Assembly: GCA_900316245.1 (NCBI GenBank)
Contig: ONCE01000008.1
Location: 52,256 to 116,255 of the forward strand
Direction of reading: 5' to 3'
DNA: 64,000 bases
Origin: an uncultured Bacteroidales bacterium
GTDB taxonomy: Bacteria; Bacteroidota; Bacteroidia; Bacteroidales; UBA932
The notes under the pieces: model-generated
Told to the model about the DNA's origin: nothing
Database searches by the model: none
Seen by the model: the letters and a program-made list of their open reading frames with translations, nothing else
Program-made: the position numbers and the translations under genes
Part shown: positions 27,534 through 36,800 of the stretch, piece by piece
Layout: each line of letters starts with the position of its first letter
Numbering within the stretch: the stretch's first letter is position 1

Positions 27534-29299
27534 AAAAATCCATCTTATTCAGTTTTTTCCTGCTTGCCTTATCGGTTCCCGGTTGGGCCGATAAAGTAAC
27601 GCCGCAGCAGGCCGCAGCGGTGGCAGAACGCTTTCTGCAGGCCCAATCTCCCTCCACCAAATCTTCCCCAGGTACCCTCCGTCTGGCCGGCACCTGGCCC
27701 CAGGCGCAGACCAAGAGCGCAGCACAGGAACCGGCTCTCTACCTCTTTGAACGCAATGGAGGCGGTTTCGCGGTTGTGGCGGCCGATGATGTGTCGCAAC
27801 CGATTGTCGGGTATTCCACAACGGGCCGGCTCCCTAAGGGTGAGATTCCGTGCAACGTTCGCTATATCCTGGACTGGCACGCTTCCATGATTGATTACGC
27901 CCGTACCCACGGCCCTAAGCCTTCATCGGCCATCCGGGAGCAATGGGAGTCTTTAAACGGGGAGGAGGAGGAAAAAGAAGTGCATCTGGAAACAGCCCTC
28001 TGGGACCAGAGCGGTCTTCCCTGGAACGCAATGATTCCCAAGTTGGATGGAATGGATTGTCATGCCGGTTGTGTGGCTACAGCCATGGCCATTGTCATGC
28101 GCTACCATCAGTGGCCCGAGAAAGGGACGGGCACATTGCCTAGCTATTACTGGTACAGCGGCAAGAGGGAGATGGAAGGGCATGCCCTGGGGCATAAGTA
28201 TGATTGGACCCAGATGCCGCTCGTTTATGAGAGTGGGCAGTATACGGACGAACAGGGCAGGCAGGTTGCTCAGCTGCTGTTTGATCTGGCCATCGCCAGC
28301 GAGATGGATTTCAACCCGTATGGATCCGGTGCAGCGGTGGACGCTGTATTATGCCTTGCCAAGTATTTCGGATACGACAAGCAAATGCGTGTGTTGGACT
28401 GGGATTACTATGTCAGAGACGTCTGGGAGGATATGATAAAAGCCGAGATTGACGCCAACCGCCCCCTCTACTATATGGGGGTGTCGGGTGATGAAGGTCA
28501 CGCTTTTGTGTTGGATGGCTATAAGGGCCCCTATTTCAGCTTTAACTACGGTTGGAGTGGGTACTTTAATGGATTCTTTCTGCTCCGCCCTACGGTGGAG
28601 TTGGATCCGGGAAAGGTAACTATGTTCAGCAGTTGGCAAGCTATGGTTACCAACCTATATCCGGACAGGGGAGGGGAAGTGTATCCCATCTTTACGGACG
28701 ACACACTGATTCCCTTTCCGTGGGATTTCCGGAGCAAGTCTTTCCCCGTAGGCGGTCGGGAAGTAGATATATATACTTCGGAAGATACCGAGGCGTGGCT
28801 GGGATTCGTGCTGTTTGACAGGGAGGGCCGGTTCAAAGCCACTACAGGCGAGCCTTTCCTGGTAAGTAGTTCCAACCCGTATATCCCGGAAGTTACCTGC
28901 AACATCACCTGCAGCATCGAGGAGGGCGACTGCCTCAAACTGGCCCAGCGGATGGGAGACCAGTGGGTACCCGTCCAGCAATCGGCCAATGCCTATCTGG
29001 AGTTCCATCCAGGGAAGAAGATATCCGAGCTGCTTACGCTGGAATTGATTTCTTCCTTATACTTGCGTGGCACAAAGGATCTCTACTGGGAAATGTGGTC
29101 CGAGACCGAGGACGTGTGCGTGGCCACAAGCCAGTCTACCTTCAGTAGCAAGCAAATAGAGGGGAAGAACTATAGGATGGTGGCCCGCTGGGACCGTGAC
29201 AAAAACGAATACAGCGCCTCATTCGATCTTGCCCCCGGAACCTATCGCCTCTTCCTGCGCAATTTTGACGAAGAGATGACGGTGTATATAAAGCTATAA
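27530..29299 (+). CDS. C10-family (streptopain-like) secreted cysteine protease
   Basis: 589 residues. Signal peptide (LLALSVPGWA), an N-terminal Spi/propeptide-like region (about 22-150, including GGGFAVVAADDVSQPIVGYS), then the papain-fold catalytic domain: catalytic Cys in CHAGCVATAMAIVMRYH (about residue 183), catalytic His in GDEGHAFVLDGY (about 324) and the supporting NYGWSGYFNGFF. The C-terminal 200 residues are beta-rich, perhaps for surface attachment. The zymogen design matches SpeB, interpain and the B. fragilis Bfp proteases, which degrade host or food proteins. Coupled to the BACON lipoprotein by ATGA overlap. Confidence 0.88.
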   Translation: MKKSILFSFFLLALSVPGWADKVTPQQAAAVAERFLQAQSPSTKSSPGTLRLAGTWPQAQTKSAAQEPALYLFERNGGGFAVVAADDVSQPIVGYSTTGRLPKGEIPCNVRYILDWHASMIDYARTHGPKPSSAIREQWESLNGEEEEKEVHLETALWDQSGLPWNAMIPKLDGMDCHAGCVATAMAIVMRYHQWPEKGTGTLPSYYWYSGKREMEGHALGHKYDWTQMPLVYESGQYTDEQGRQVAQLLFDLAIASEMDFNPYGSGAAVDAVLCLAKYFGYDKQMRVLDWDYYVRDVWEDMIKAEIDANRPLYYMGVSGDEGHAFVLDGYKGPYFSFNYGWSGYFNGFFLLRPTVELDPGKVTMFSSWQAMVTNLYPDRGGEVYPIFTDDTLIPFPWDFRSKSFPVGGREVDIYTSEDTEAWLGFVLFDREGRFKATTGEPFLVSSSNPYIPEVTCNITCSIEEGDCLKLAQRMGDQWVPVQQSANAYLEFHPGKKISELLTLELISSLYLRGTKDLYWEMWSETEDVCVATSQSTFSSKQIEGKNYRMVARWDRDKNEYSASFDLAPGTYRLFLRNFDEEMTVYIKL

Positions 29300-29303
29300 A
29301 ACG

Positions 29304-30383
29304 ATGCGAGCTGGAGCCCTACTGACCATTATGGCGCTTGTCCTGGCGCTTACCGGCTATGTCTGCTGGCACTTGTGGCGGATTGCGCCGCAGGGGTGGA
29401 AACTGGTTGCCGTGGGCGTTTTCCTGCTTTGGATGGCTTCGTTGTTTGCTGGATTTGCCCTCAATGACAGAATCCCTATGACGGCAGCCTCCGTGCTGTA
29501 TGAGGTAGGGAATACCTGGCTGGTCGCTTTTCTTTACTTTCTGCTGGTATTCCTGCTGGCCGATCTTTTATCCCTTGTCCACGTGCTTCCCAAGACATTC
29601 CTGAAGGATAGTTTGGCGGGGCTTTGCACCGTAGTAGGAATAGTAGCCCTCATTCTCACCCTGGGCGGTTTCCATTACCACCACAAGTACCGCGAGGAGA
29701 TGACGCTTGTCACCGAAAAGCCTCTGGAGAAGCCTCTGACGCTGGTTCTGGCCAGTGACCTTCACGTGGGCTATCACAACCGCAAGCCGGAACTGGCCCG
29801 CTGGGTCCGCCTGATCAACGCCGAAAATCCGGATCTCATTCTCTTCGGTGGAGACGTCATAGACCTCAGTCTTCGGCCCGTAATGGAAGGAAACTGCCAG
29901 GAAGAATTCCATAAGTTGAATGCGCCGGTGATGACCGTCCTGGGAAACCACGAGTTCTACAGCAACCTGGATGGTGCCCAAAAGTTCTTTGAGGATGCCG
30001 GAATCCTTCTCCTGAAGGACTCCGTAGCCCATTTCAAAGGGTTGGATATCATAGGCCGAAACGACCGCACCAGCCAGGAAAGGGCCGATGTGAAAGATCT
30101 CGCAGAGGGTCTGGAGGGCTTCACCATCCTGCTGGACCACCAGCCTTACCATCTGGAAGAGGCGGAGGAGGCGGGAATCGATTTCCAGTTCAGCGGCCAC
30201 ACGCACAGGGGACAGGTATGGCCTTTGTCCTGGGCCACCGACGCTATGTATGAAAAGGCCTGGGGGCATCACCGACGCGGAAATACGCAGTATTACATCA
30301 GTTCCGGCCTGGGCATCTGGGGACCGAAGATCCGCATTGGAACCCGTTCGGAATACCTTGTGCTGCACATTGTCAACCAGTAA
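29304..30383 (+). CDS. Membrane-anchored metallophosphoesterase (YkuE-like)
   Basis: 359 residues. Four hydrophobic helices in the first 125 residues, then a calcineurin-like phosphoesterase domain with all metal motifs: SDLHVG, GGDVID, GNHEFY, and GHTHRGQ with an upstream DHQP. YkuE relatives act on UDP-diacylglucosamine-type lipids or similar membrane substrates; substrate here unknown. Confidence 0.85.
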   Translation: MRAGALLTIMALVLALTGYVCWHLWRIAPQGWKLVAVGVFLLWMASLFAGFALNDRIPMTAASVLYEVGNTWLVAFLYFLLVFLLADLLSLVHVLPKTFLKDSLAGLCTVVGIVALILTLGGFHYHHKYREEMTLVTEKPLEKPLTLVLASDLHVGYHNRKPELARWVRLINAENPDLILFGGDVIDLSLRPVMEGNCQEEFHKLNAPVMTVLGNHEFYSNLDGAQKFFEDAGILLLKDSVAHFKGLDIIGRNDRTSQERADVKDLAEGLEGFTILLDHQPYHLEEAEEAGIDFQFSGHTHRGQVWPLSWATDAMYEKAWGHHRRGNTQYYISSGLGIWGPKIRIGTRSEYLVLHIVNQ

Positions 30384-30390
30384 AAGGGCT

Positions 30391-30858
30391 ATGGAATACC
30401 TTTCAAAGCAAAGATACGAAGAGATTGCGTCCGAACTGAAGAACCTTATCGAGGTAGTCTACCCCAAGGTCCAGGAGGATCTTCAGGAGACTGGCTCCCA
30501 AGGGGACCGAAGTGACAATGCGGGATATCGTGAAGCCAGACGCATTCAAGCCAAAACCATCAGCCGCATCCGTTTCCTGCAGAAGATCCTGGAGCATTCC
30601 CGCGTGATTGACCCCAACGTTCTCCCCAAAGACAGGGTCAGTCTTTTGAGCCACGTGGAGTTTACGAATCTGGCCACGGGTACCCGGATGAAATTCGAGA
30701 TTGTAAGCCCCCACGAGATGAACCTGGAGGCCGGCAAGATTTCGTTGAAATCACCCATTGGCGCTGCTCTGATGGGAAAGAAGGTGGGGGAAATAGCAGA
30801 GGCGCAGGTCCCCTCCGGAGTCCTGCACCTCAGAATCGAAAGTATTACGTTTGACTAG
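30391..30858 (+). CDS. GreA/GreB-family transcript-cleavage factor
   Basis: 155 residues from the ATG at 30391, the usual GreA size. N-terminal coiled-coil finger with the tip pattern GDRSDNAGY (GDxSENAEY in canonical GreA, so one acidic residue is retained as Asp) and a C-terminal FKBP-like domain (ISLKSPIGAALMGKKVGEIAE). It rescues backtracked RNA polymerase. Bacteroidetes often carry two such paralogues, so I give no symbol. Its stop overlaps the stop of the convergent outer-membrane gene. Confidence 0.85.
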   Translation: MEYLSKQRYEEIASELKNLIEVVYPKVQEDLQETGSQGDRSDNAGYREARRIQAKTISRIRFLQKILEHSRVIDPNVLPKDRVSLLSHVEFTNLATGTRMKFEIVSPHEMNLEAGKISLKSPIGAALMGKKVGEIAEAQVPSGVLHLRIESITFD

Positions 30859-31535
30859 AAGGTATAACCCAGCTTGGGGCCTATCGAGAAATTGACTTTA
30901 TTCTGCTTGGGATGGTTGTAGTAGCTGAAGGCTACCGGCTGAAGGTCCATGGAAACGCCGAGATTCAATTTCCCGCCTCTCCTGTGCTTTCCCAGATGGA
31001 CGGCGGCTCCGACGCCAAGGGAAGCAAATACATTGCCTTTTACGCCCAGGGAGTGGTCCAAATCCCTTAAGTAATCGAACTCACTGGTATCCAGACCATA
31101 CATAATACCTCCTTCCGGTCCGGTCAGCGCAAACGGATTGACTCCGTAGGAAAGGCTGGAGTTGGAGAAGAAGGCATATCCCAGTCTGGCATCTACAAAG
31201 GGCGTCCATTTGGAGTTGGGCAGGATGTCATAATGGACATAGGCGAAAGGACGGAAAGCCTGATAGGGATTGGTAATGATATAAACATCCTCAATTCCAC
31301 TGGGGAGGTCCCACCTGCTTTGAAATTTGGCGTAATTCAAACCTGCGCCAAAAGACAGGGCGTCATTTACCTTGTAACCTCCGAAGATACTGAAACTGTA
31401 ATGGTTGTGTTCACGGTTCTTATTCCCGAAACTGAACAATGCATCTGCTCCGATTTCATACTTTCTGGTTTCCTGGGCATTCAGGCTGGGGATCAGGAGC
31501 AAGGCTCCTAGCCATAAAATGAGAATTTTTTTCAT
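30855..31535 (-). CDS. Outer-membrane beta-barrel protein
   Basis: 226 residues. Signal peptide (LWLGALLLIPSLNA) and alternating amphipathic strands with aromatic girdles (YSFSIFGGYKV, LSFGAGLNYAKF, WTPFVDARLGYAFF, GNVFASLGVGAAVHLG), closing with the terminal Phe (LGYTF) of an outer-membrane barrel. Eight-stranded porin-like/OmpW-like type; no specific role can be assigned. It is the last gene that looks like host backbone before the mobile island. Confidence 0.75.
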   Translation of the reverse strand: MKKILILWLGALLLIPSLNAQETRKYEIGADALFSFGNKNREHNHYSFSIFGGYKVNDALSFGAGLNYAKFQSRWDLPSGIEDVYIITNPYQAFRPFAYVHYDILPNSKWTPFVDARLGYAFFSNSSLSYGVNPFALTGPEGGIMYGLDTSEFDYLRDLDHSLGVKGNVFASLGVGAAVHLGKHRRGGKLNLGVSMDLQPVAFSYYNHPKQNKVNFSIGPKLGYTF

Positions 31536-31571
31536 TTGGTTCTTTAGATTCGTTTTTTACAAATAATAACT

Positions 31572-31583
31572 AGAACATGTTCT
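31572..31583. repeat. Perfect 12-bp palindrome AGAACATGTTCT
   Basis: Dyad of the operator type between the outer-membrane gene and the island. A related dyad CCAGAATGTGTTCTGG lies at 31784-31799. Together they look like a pair of binding sites for a dimeric protein (repressor, or recombination factor); no assignment possible. Confidence 0.45.
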
Positions 31584-31770
31584 GGGCCCTTTTTTATTCA
31601 AATGGTATGCCACACCGACGGCCTACTTTCGGGATTTGTAATGATGCACGTATTTGGTACAAGAGCGAATGCGTGCATTCAGTTTATACTCAAAAAAGAT
31701 TTTTTCTATACCCAGCGTCTCCTTCCGAGGACTTTACAAAATACGAGAAACTCGATTTAAATAGGTCCGT

Positions 31771-31822
31771 GCCGCGTTGACAGCCAGAATGTGTTCTGGA
31801 AGGGATTTTTTGTCGAGGCGGC
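31771..31822. repeat. 52-bp inverted-repeat unit 1
   Basis: Arms GCCGCGTTGACAG (31771-31783) and TGTCGAGGCGGC (31811-31822) can pair as a long hairpin. Same size and arms as unit 2, 83 bases downstream. In an otherwise gene-free stretch of about 740 bases (31536-32276) at the left border of the island. Confidence 0.6.
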
Positions 31823-31853
31823 AAGGGAATGGGCCGATTTCCCCGATTTTGTT

Positions 31854-31905
31854 GCCGCCTTGACAGTTGAAGTGCCGCCAGAGGCCGATTTTCTGTCAAC
31901 GCGGC
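31854..31905. repeat. 52-bp inverted-repeat unit 2
   Basis: Arms GCCGCCTTGACAG (31854-31866) and CTGTCAACGCGGC (31893-31905). Both units are exactly 52 bases, share GATTTT before the right arm, and are separated by 31 bases. Possible integrase arm sites, REP-type elements or a structured transcript. Confidence 0.6.
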
Positions 31906-31929
31906 AATTAATAATAATCGGAGCATTTT

Positions 31930-32024
31930 CGGAGGCCGAAGGCCGACCGAAGGGGGAGCGGCGCAGCCGCGTGGGGGAATCCTTTCCCCCTGCCCCTGGG
32001 GGCAGCCGCGAAGCGGCGGGGGAT
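31930..32024. other. GC-rich hairpin cluster at the left end of the island
   Basis: Three consecutive stem-loops: GGCCGAAGGCC; GGGGGAATCCTTTCCCCC; GCCGCGAAGCGGC. Base composition differs sharply from the AT-rich flanks. Open frames here lack ribosome sites and cross the hairpins. Sequences like this sit between genes of Bacteroides integrative elements; role unknown (transfer origin, structured RNA and insulation are all possible). Confidence 0.45.
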
Positions 32025-32036
32025 AAGAGGTGCTTG

Positions 32037-32088
32037 CACCACAAAAATAAAGCCCTCAGGACATCCTGCGGGCTATTTTTGTGGTGCT
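32037..32088. terminator. Bidirectional terminator-like hairpin
   Basis: Outer arms GCACCACAAAAATA and TATTTTTGTGGTGC pair perfectly; inner arms AGCCCTCAGG and CCTGCGGGCT pair with one mismatch; loop ACAT. The A/T-rich outer arms give a U-tract on either strand, so it could end transcription from both sides and shield the integrase promoter. Confidence 0.7.
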
Positions 32089-32192
32089 GGGAAAATGAGT
32101 ATTTTACAGTTTTCCGGAGTTTCAAATTTCCTTCGTAACTATCGAAATAACAACTTTTTACGCAAATTATTGTTTATTTGAGTTTCTTGTGG

Positions 32193-32200
32193 TATCTTTG
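32193..32200 (+). promoter_or_regulatory. Promoter of the integrase gene (-7 box TATCTTTG)
   Basis: Perfect TAnnTTTG, with TTG about 20 bases upstream. The sequence from here (GTATCTTTGTGTGTAG) is repeated in front of the 1102-residue gene at 33814-33829. Confidence 0.7.
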
Positions 32201-32210
32201 TGTGTAGGAA

Positions 32211-32234
32211 AAAGTGTGAACAAAAGTGTGAACA
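32211..32234 (+). repeat. Tandem 12-bp repeat in the integrase leader
   Basis: AAAGTGTGAACA occurs twice in exact tandem between the promoter and the integrase ATG. It may be an attachment-site arm or operator for the integrase itself or for an excisionase. Confidence 0.55.
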
Positions 32235-32276
32235 AATTTTCCATAGGTTTAGGTTTAACGCAAAGTGCTGATAGTT

Positions 32277-33677
32277 ATGAAGTTCCATTATTATCTAGAC
32301 AAGAAGGAAAACAAGAAACAAGAGCATCAGGTCCGCATTACGGTGGCAATGCGCGGTGTTCGCATGGTGGGGACGATCGGATACAATGTCCCTTTGGCAA
32401 TGTGGGATGCCAAGAGAAAGCAGTTTAAAAAGGGGGTATCGAATGCGGATGGAGTGGATAGTGACATCATAAAATCCCGTCTGTCCGACATAGAATCCCA
32501 CTTTGCAAATCTGGAACTTCGCACTACGGAGAAGTTCACGATGGAACAGCTCCGCGCAGAACTCGCCAAAGCAATTGCCAAGCACGAGGCAAAGCTGGCC
32601 GCCATCAACTCCGGCTCCTCTGAAGAGGTAATTGAGAAGAAGGAAGAGGAAGCCGAGAAGAAAGAGCGCAAGCCCAAGGTCAAACCAGCCGTTGAATACA
32701 TGGATGAATTCATCAATGAGGAAAGCCGCCTCAAGGAATGGAGCTGGGAGACCCTCAAGATGGTCAAATCCTTCCAGAACATACTGAAAGAATTCAACAA
32801 AAAAGCCGGCCTGGACTTTTTCAATCGTGACGGGCTCGACAAATTCCTCACTTTCCTGCGCACCTCCAAAGACCGCGAGGAGAACTCTGTCCAGAAGCAG
32901 TACAAAAACCTCACCTGGTTCCTTCGCTGGGCCATACGGAAAGGATACACCCAGGTGCGTGACGTTGAAACCTACGAACCTGTTTTCAAGACCGTTAAGA
33001 AGCCGGTAATCTTCCTCACCAAGGAGGAGTTGGATAAACTGTACAACCTTGAGATTCCGGAAACCGGTACCACACTTAAATTGACAGATATGAACGGCAA
33101 TGAGTATGAAAAGACTGTTCTGGAGCATGATGGGATGTCCATCGCTCGGGATCTCTTCTGCTTCTGCGCCTTCACCAGCCTCCGTTACTCCGATGTCGTT
33201 GAAGTCCGTCGTACTGACATCAACAATGGCGTAATGACCATTACAACCCAGAAGACCCATGACCGCCTTCCCATCGTCCTTCACAAGAACGCAAAGGCAA
33301 TTCTCAAGAAATACGAAAAAACGGATTTTCCCAAAGGCAGGGCTCTCCCTTATATGACCAATCAGCAGATGAACCGTTGTTTAAAGGAGCTGGGGGAAAT
33401 ATGTGGCTTTACAACTCCGTACACCATCACATGCTATAAAAACGGAACCCGTTATGATGAGGTCTATCCCAAGTACGAACTTATAGGCACGCATACCGGT
33501 CGCAAAACCTTCATATGCTTCGCCCTCAGCAACGGCATTGCACCTGACGTTGTGATGAAATTTACCGGCCACTGTGATTACAAGTCTATGAAACCGTACA
33601 TCGACATCACCGAGGACGCGAAGAAAGATGCCATCAAGAAAATGGAACAAGCGTTCAAGACAAAGAAGAAAAAGTAA
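32277..33677 (+). CDS. Tyrosine recombinase / island integrase
   Basis: 466 residues from the ATG at 32277 (MKFHYYLDKKENKKQE, the usual start of Bacteroidetes phage-integrase proteins). N-terminal arm-binding type domain, charged linker (about 115-145, KKEEEAEKKERKPK), SAM-like core-binding domain (about 150-235), and C-terminal catalytic domain with Arg in SLRYSDVVEV, Lys in TTQKTHDRL, HTGRKTF (HxxR), GHCDYKSM and nucleophile Tyr in MKPYIDI. It is likely responsible for integration of the island; attachment sites could not be fixed because no tRNA or clear long direct repeat was found. Confidence 0.92.
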   Translation: MKFHYYLDKKENKKQEHQVRITVAMRGVRMVGTIGYNVPLAMWDAKRKQFKKGVSNADGVDSDIIKSRLSDIESHFANLELRTTEKFTMEQLRAELAKAIAKHEAKLAAINSGSSEEVIEKKEEEAEKKERKPKVKPAVEYMDEFINEESRLKEWSWETLKMVKSFQNILKEFNKKAGLDFFNRDGLDKFLTFLRTSKDREENSVQKQYKNLTWFLRWAIRKGYTQVRDVETYEPVFKTVKKPVIFLTKEELDKLYNLEIPETGTTLKLTDMNGNEYEKTVLEHDGMSIARDLFCFCAFTSLRYSDVVEVRRTDINNGVMTITTQKTHDRLPIVLHKNAKAILKKYEKTDFPKGRALPYMTNQQMNRCLKELGEICGFTTPYTITCYKNGTRYDEVYPKYELIGTHTGRKTFICFALSNGIAPDVVMKFTGHCDYKSMKPYIDITEDAKKDAIKKMEQAFKTKKKK

Positions 33678-33702
33678 TGGTGTCTCAAGCACCACCTAAT
33701 TT

Positions 33703-33737
33703 CGGCCTTCCAGCTACTTGGAGGGCCGTTTTCTTTT
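33703..33737 (+). terminator. Rho-independent terminator after the integrase
   Basis: CGGCCTTCCA, loop, TGGAGGGCCG followed by TTTTCTTTTT; 26 bases after the integrase stop. Confidence 0.8.
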
Positions 33738-33814
33738 TCCCATTTTGGGACATTGTGGGGCACAAATATATCGGTCTTTTCGAGAATCTCTTTATTCTTT
33801 AGAGGATAAATCAG

Positions 33815-33822
33815 TATCTTTG
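33815..33822 (+). promoter_or_regulatory. Promoter of the 1102-residue gene (-7 box TATCTTTG)
   Basis: Perfect TAnnTTTG, 23 bases before the ATG at 33846, in the same 16-base context as the integrase promoter. Confidence 0.65.
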
Positions 33823-33845
33823 TGTGTAGTAGAAGGAAACCACAT

Positions 33846-36800
33846 ATGGATACATATAGAGACGTCGTTCTTAATGCGCTTGACATATACAGTAAGGAGA
33901 ATACCAACCTGCTTTTTTTAAAGGCAGTCCGTTTGCTGGGCTTTCCAGGATCAGCCGCCGACAGAGACACCATCGATAGTATTGTGGATAGTGCCAGGGA
34001 TATAAGTGTTTTTCTCAAGGAAATCCCACTTGATTTCGATAGCCATAAATTATATCCTTCCATACGCTCCACAATAGCCGCGTACAAGGACAAACCTGCG
34101 GAGCTGGAATTCTTTATTTGTGATATCATTGCCAAGTTCAACGGTATCTCTCGTTACCTATATCCAATTCCTGCTTCTGGCGATTACGACACTCAAGTGG
34201 CTGCTTTTACCCTTTGGAATACCACGCAGCATTATCATCCGGCCGATAGTGTTCTCAACGAATGGAGGAAGTACGAGAGGCGTTGCAATCCATCTCTTTC
34301 TGATGAGGGTATTGAGCGAGCTGTTAATTATCGTCTTGAACTATTTCAAAAGTTCATTGATTCTGACTACTACCGATATGTTTTTGCGACCTACAATACA
34401 CTTCGGTATGTCGCAAGTCTTATCGATGCTGCTCTTCTCGAATGTGGGTACGACCAGGATTATTTTTACTTCCAAAAGTCTGCTAATTCTGTTCTTACAT
34501 ACGAGCTGGATTCAATAGATCTTTATTCCAGTTCTGGCGTTAACCCAGAGCGCATCAAAAAGAAATGGTTTGACAGGTGTTTCTACCAAGATGTTGCACC
34601 TTCTGGTCTTCTCCTTTGGGATTTCCGTGATGAGGTTGCCGAGTATCGTTCTACCGGAGTCTGGAATATGACACGGGAGTTATATACCAAAGTGATAGCG
34701 GCCCCGAATGATATTAGAAAAGCGAACCTCAACACATATCTGTCTTGCTATAAGGATTATGTTTATTTGCTTAATGAAGACCAGAGCATCAGGGAGATGT
34801 CCGCAGTTTTCTACGACTTGTACGAGTTATGGGGCGAAGTGACTTTCTTCCTTAAGAATGATACTTTTGCTCCGCATCCATGTCGGGAAATGGTAAAACT
34901 GCTTCGTGAGCAGTTTGTCCATCACTTAGCTTATGCATACTTCATTTATTTGATAAACAGTAAAACTTCCTGGTTTGACATCTATTCTCTATATCCCGGT
35001 GTGAAAAAGGAAGAGGTTGAAGACTTCTTATGCGAAGAATTCCATTTCCTATCACATGAGGATTTTGCCAAATATGAAAAAGAATTGCCTTCTATTGGTA
35101 AACGGTACGAACCTTTCCCGGGGTTCTATCCAAAGGAGGTGTCTGTGCCCACTAACAAGCCTGTTATCGTTGATCCGGTATCATCTCCGAAATTAGGCGA
35201 TAGGGAGTATACAGAGCTGTCTGTCATATATAAGGGGAAGCCGGATACTATTGATTCCCTGAACCTTATCGAACTCTGTGGCGTTTACGAGATTGACCGC
35301 CTGTTCGTCCTGGATTTACAAGATAATCCTGTTTACACCAATGATGATTTTTACCCCGACTTGGCTTCTTTTTCCAAGAAATGCACCAGGATTGCCGAAA
35401 GCGATATCTCTGTCAAGAGGAAAGAGACATGGATTGCCAGAGTCTTGGATGTATTACTTGAGTCATATTGCTTTTATGACTACGGTGAGAAGAAGAAGTT
35501 TTTACCGTATGTGATTCAATTTGCCGCCAAGATGGACGAGATCTTTATGAAGGTTCCCGAACAGATTTGCGTCCGCCGCATTGCACAAGAGGTCGGTGAC
35601 CCGTTAATATTTGAGCACCTTGACCCGAATATTCCAGAAGAAGGGAGAAAGAATAGAGAGGAGGATGGGCTTGAAATGCCAACGTGGGAGGACGGGATAA
35701 TATTTGAGAACATCGGTTCCTCAATGATTTACCATCAACGTCGTATGTGCCGGGATTGCAAAGAAAAGAAATGTAGATTCCGTTTTGGGCTTAAGAAATA
35801 CTATGCGGACGTTGATTATGGTTTTGGTAATCCGGAACTTGAAATTAAGGATGCCAATGCTGCAGAACCGAATGATGAGACCCCGCAGATAGTCTCAATC
35901 CCATCAGAGCCGATAGACTACATTAAGGATTGTCACAAAACCCTTTGCTCGGAAGAGGTTGATATTTTCCTGAATTGTGTGTCATTATACTTGACTATTA
36001 CGCCACCTTGGGACGTCAATTATACCGTTGAAAATGAACTGGAAGATTTTATAAATGAGCATCTTACGCCACCCTGGTCACTGTATTACCAGAAAGCATC
36101 CGAATTGTCGGAACAGCTTGCGCAAAAGATTAAATCTCTAAAAGACGATGAATTAGAGTTGTCAAATTTCATCGACGGGTTTTTGTCTCCCTTTTATGAC
36201 ATCGCCTGGTCATTGCGCCCTTTCTGCAATGCACATGCTGATTATTTGAGTCTGATAACTCTTGTTTGTGCGGGAGAGTTTAATCATTGTACTCTGGATG
36301 AATATAAGGCTCACCTTGCTGCTTCTATTGATGCCGTTCCTTACAAACAGCTGGCAAACAAGAAGGAGTGTTATTTATATATGCTCAAGAATTTGCTTGA
36401 ACGTATTCCTGAGCGCACAGGTGATGAAGAGAATCCGACCATGGGCGCAATTCGTTTATTGTATTGTTCGTTGAATCATGTAGAGGGCGCATTAGAATCT
36501 GCTCTTCTCAAAGCCGGCGTTAAAAATGACTATCTTTATTACGAAGATGAAGTTGGAATCGATCTTGGACAGGACATTGATTACATGAGCCTAACCTTCA
36601 TAACAAACCTTACACCTCATGTTCTTTCTTCTCGTATAAAGAAGTTTGGTCACAGAACGGAATTGGATACATCGAAACGAGAGAATACAATTACCTATCT
36701 TGAGCGTGTTATCAGAAGTGTCAATGACGAAGGAGAGGAGTATACCAGTGCCGAACTGCCTAATAATACCCCAAATCAACAGGTTACTATTTCAAATCCC

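Noticed and set aside
31577-31780. 67-codon frame after the outer-membrane gene
   Set aside because: No homology, no start signals; overlaps inverted-repeat unit 1.
31771-31905. Inverted-repeat units as integron attC sites or a CRISPR array
   Set aside because: No RYYYAAC/GTTRRRY cores and only two imperfect copies, so neither an integron cassette site nor a CRISPR.
31791-32138. 115-codon frame in the island border
   Set aside because: Runs through palindromes and the terminator hairpin, low complexity, no promoter or ribosome site.
31536-32276. tRNA attachment site for the island
   Set aside because: No cloverleaf or tRNA 3' end could be recognised next to the integrase; no long direct repeat was found at the right side either.
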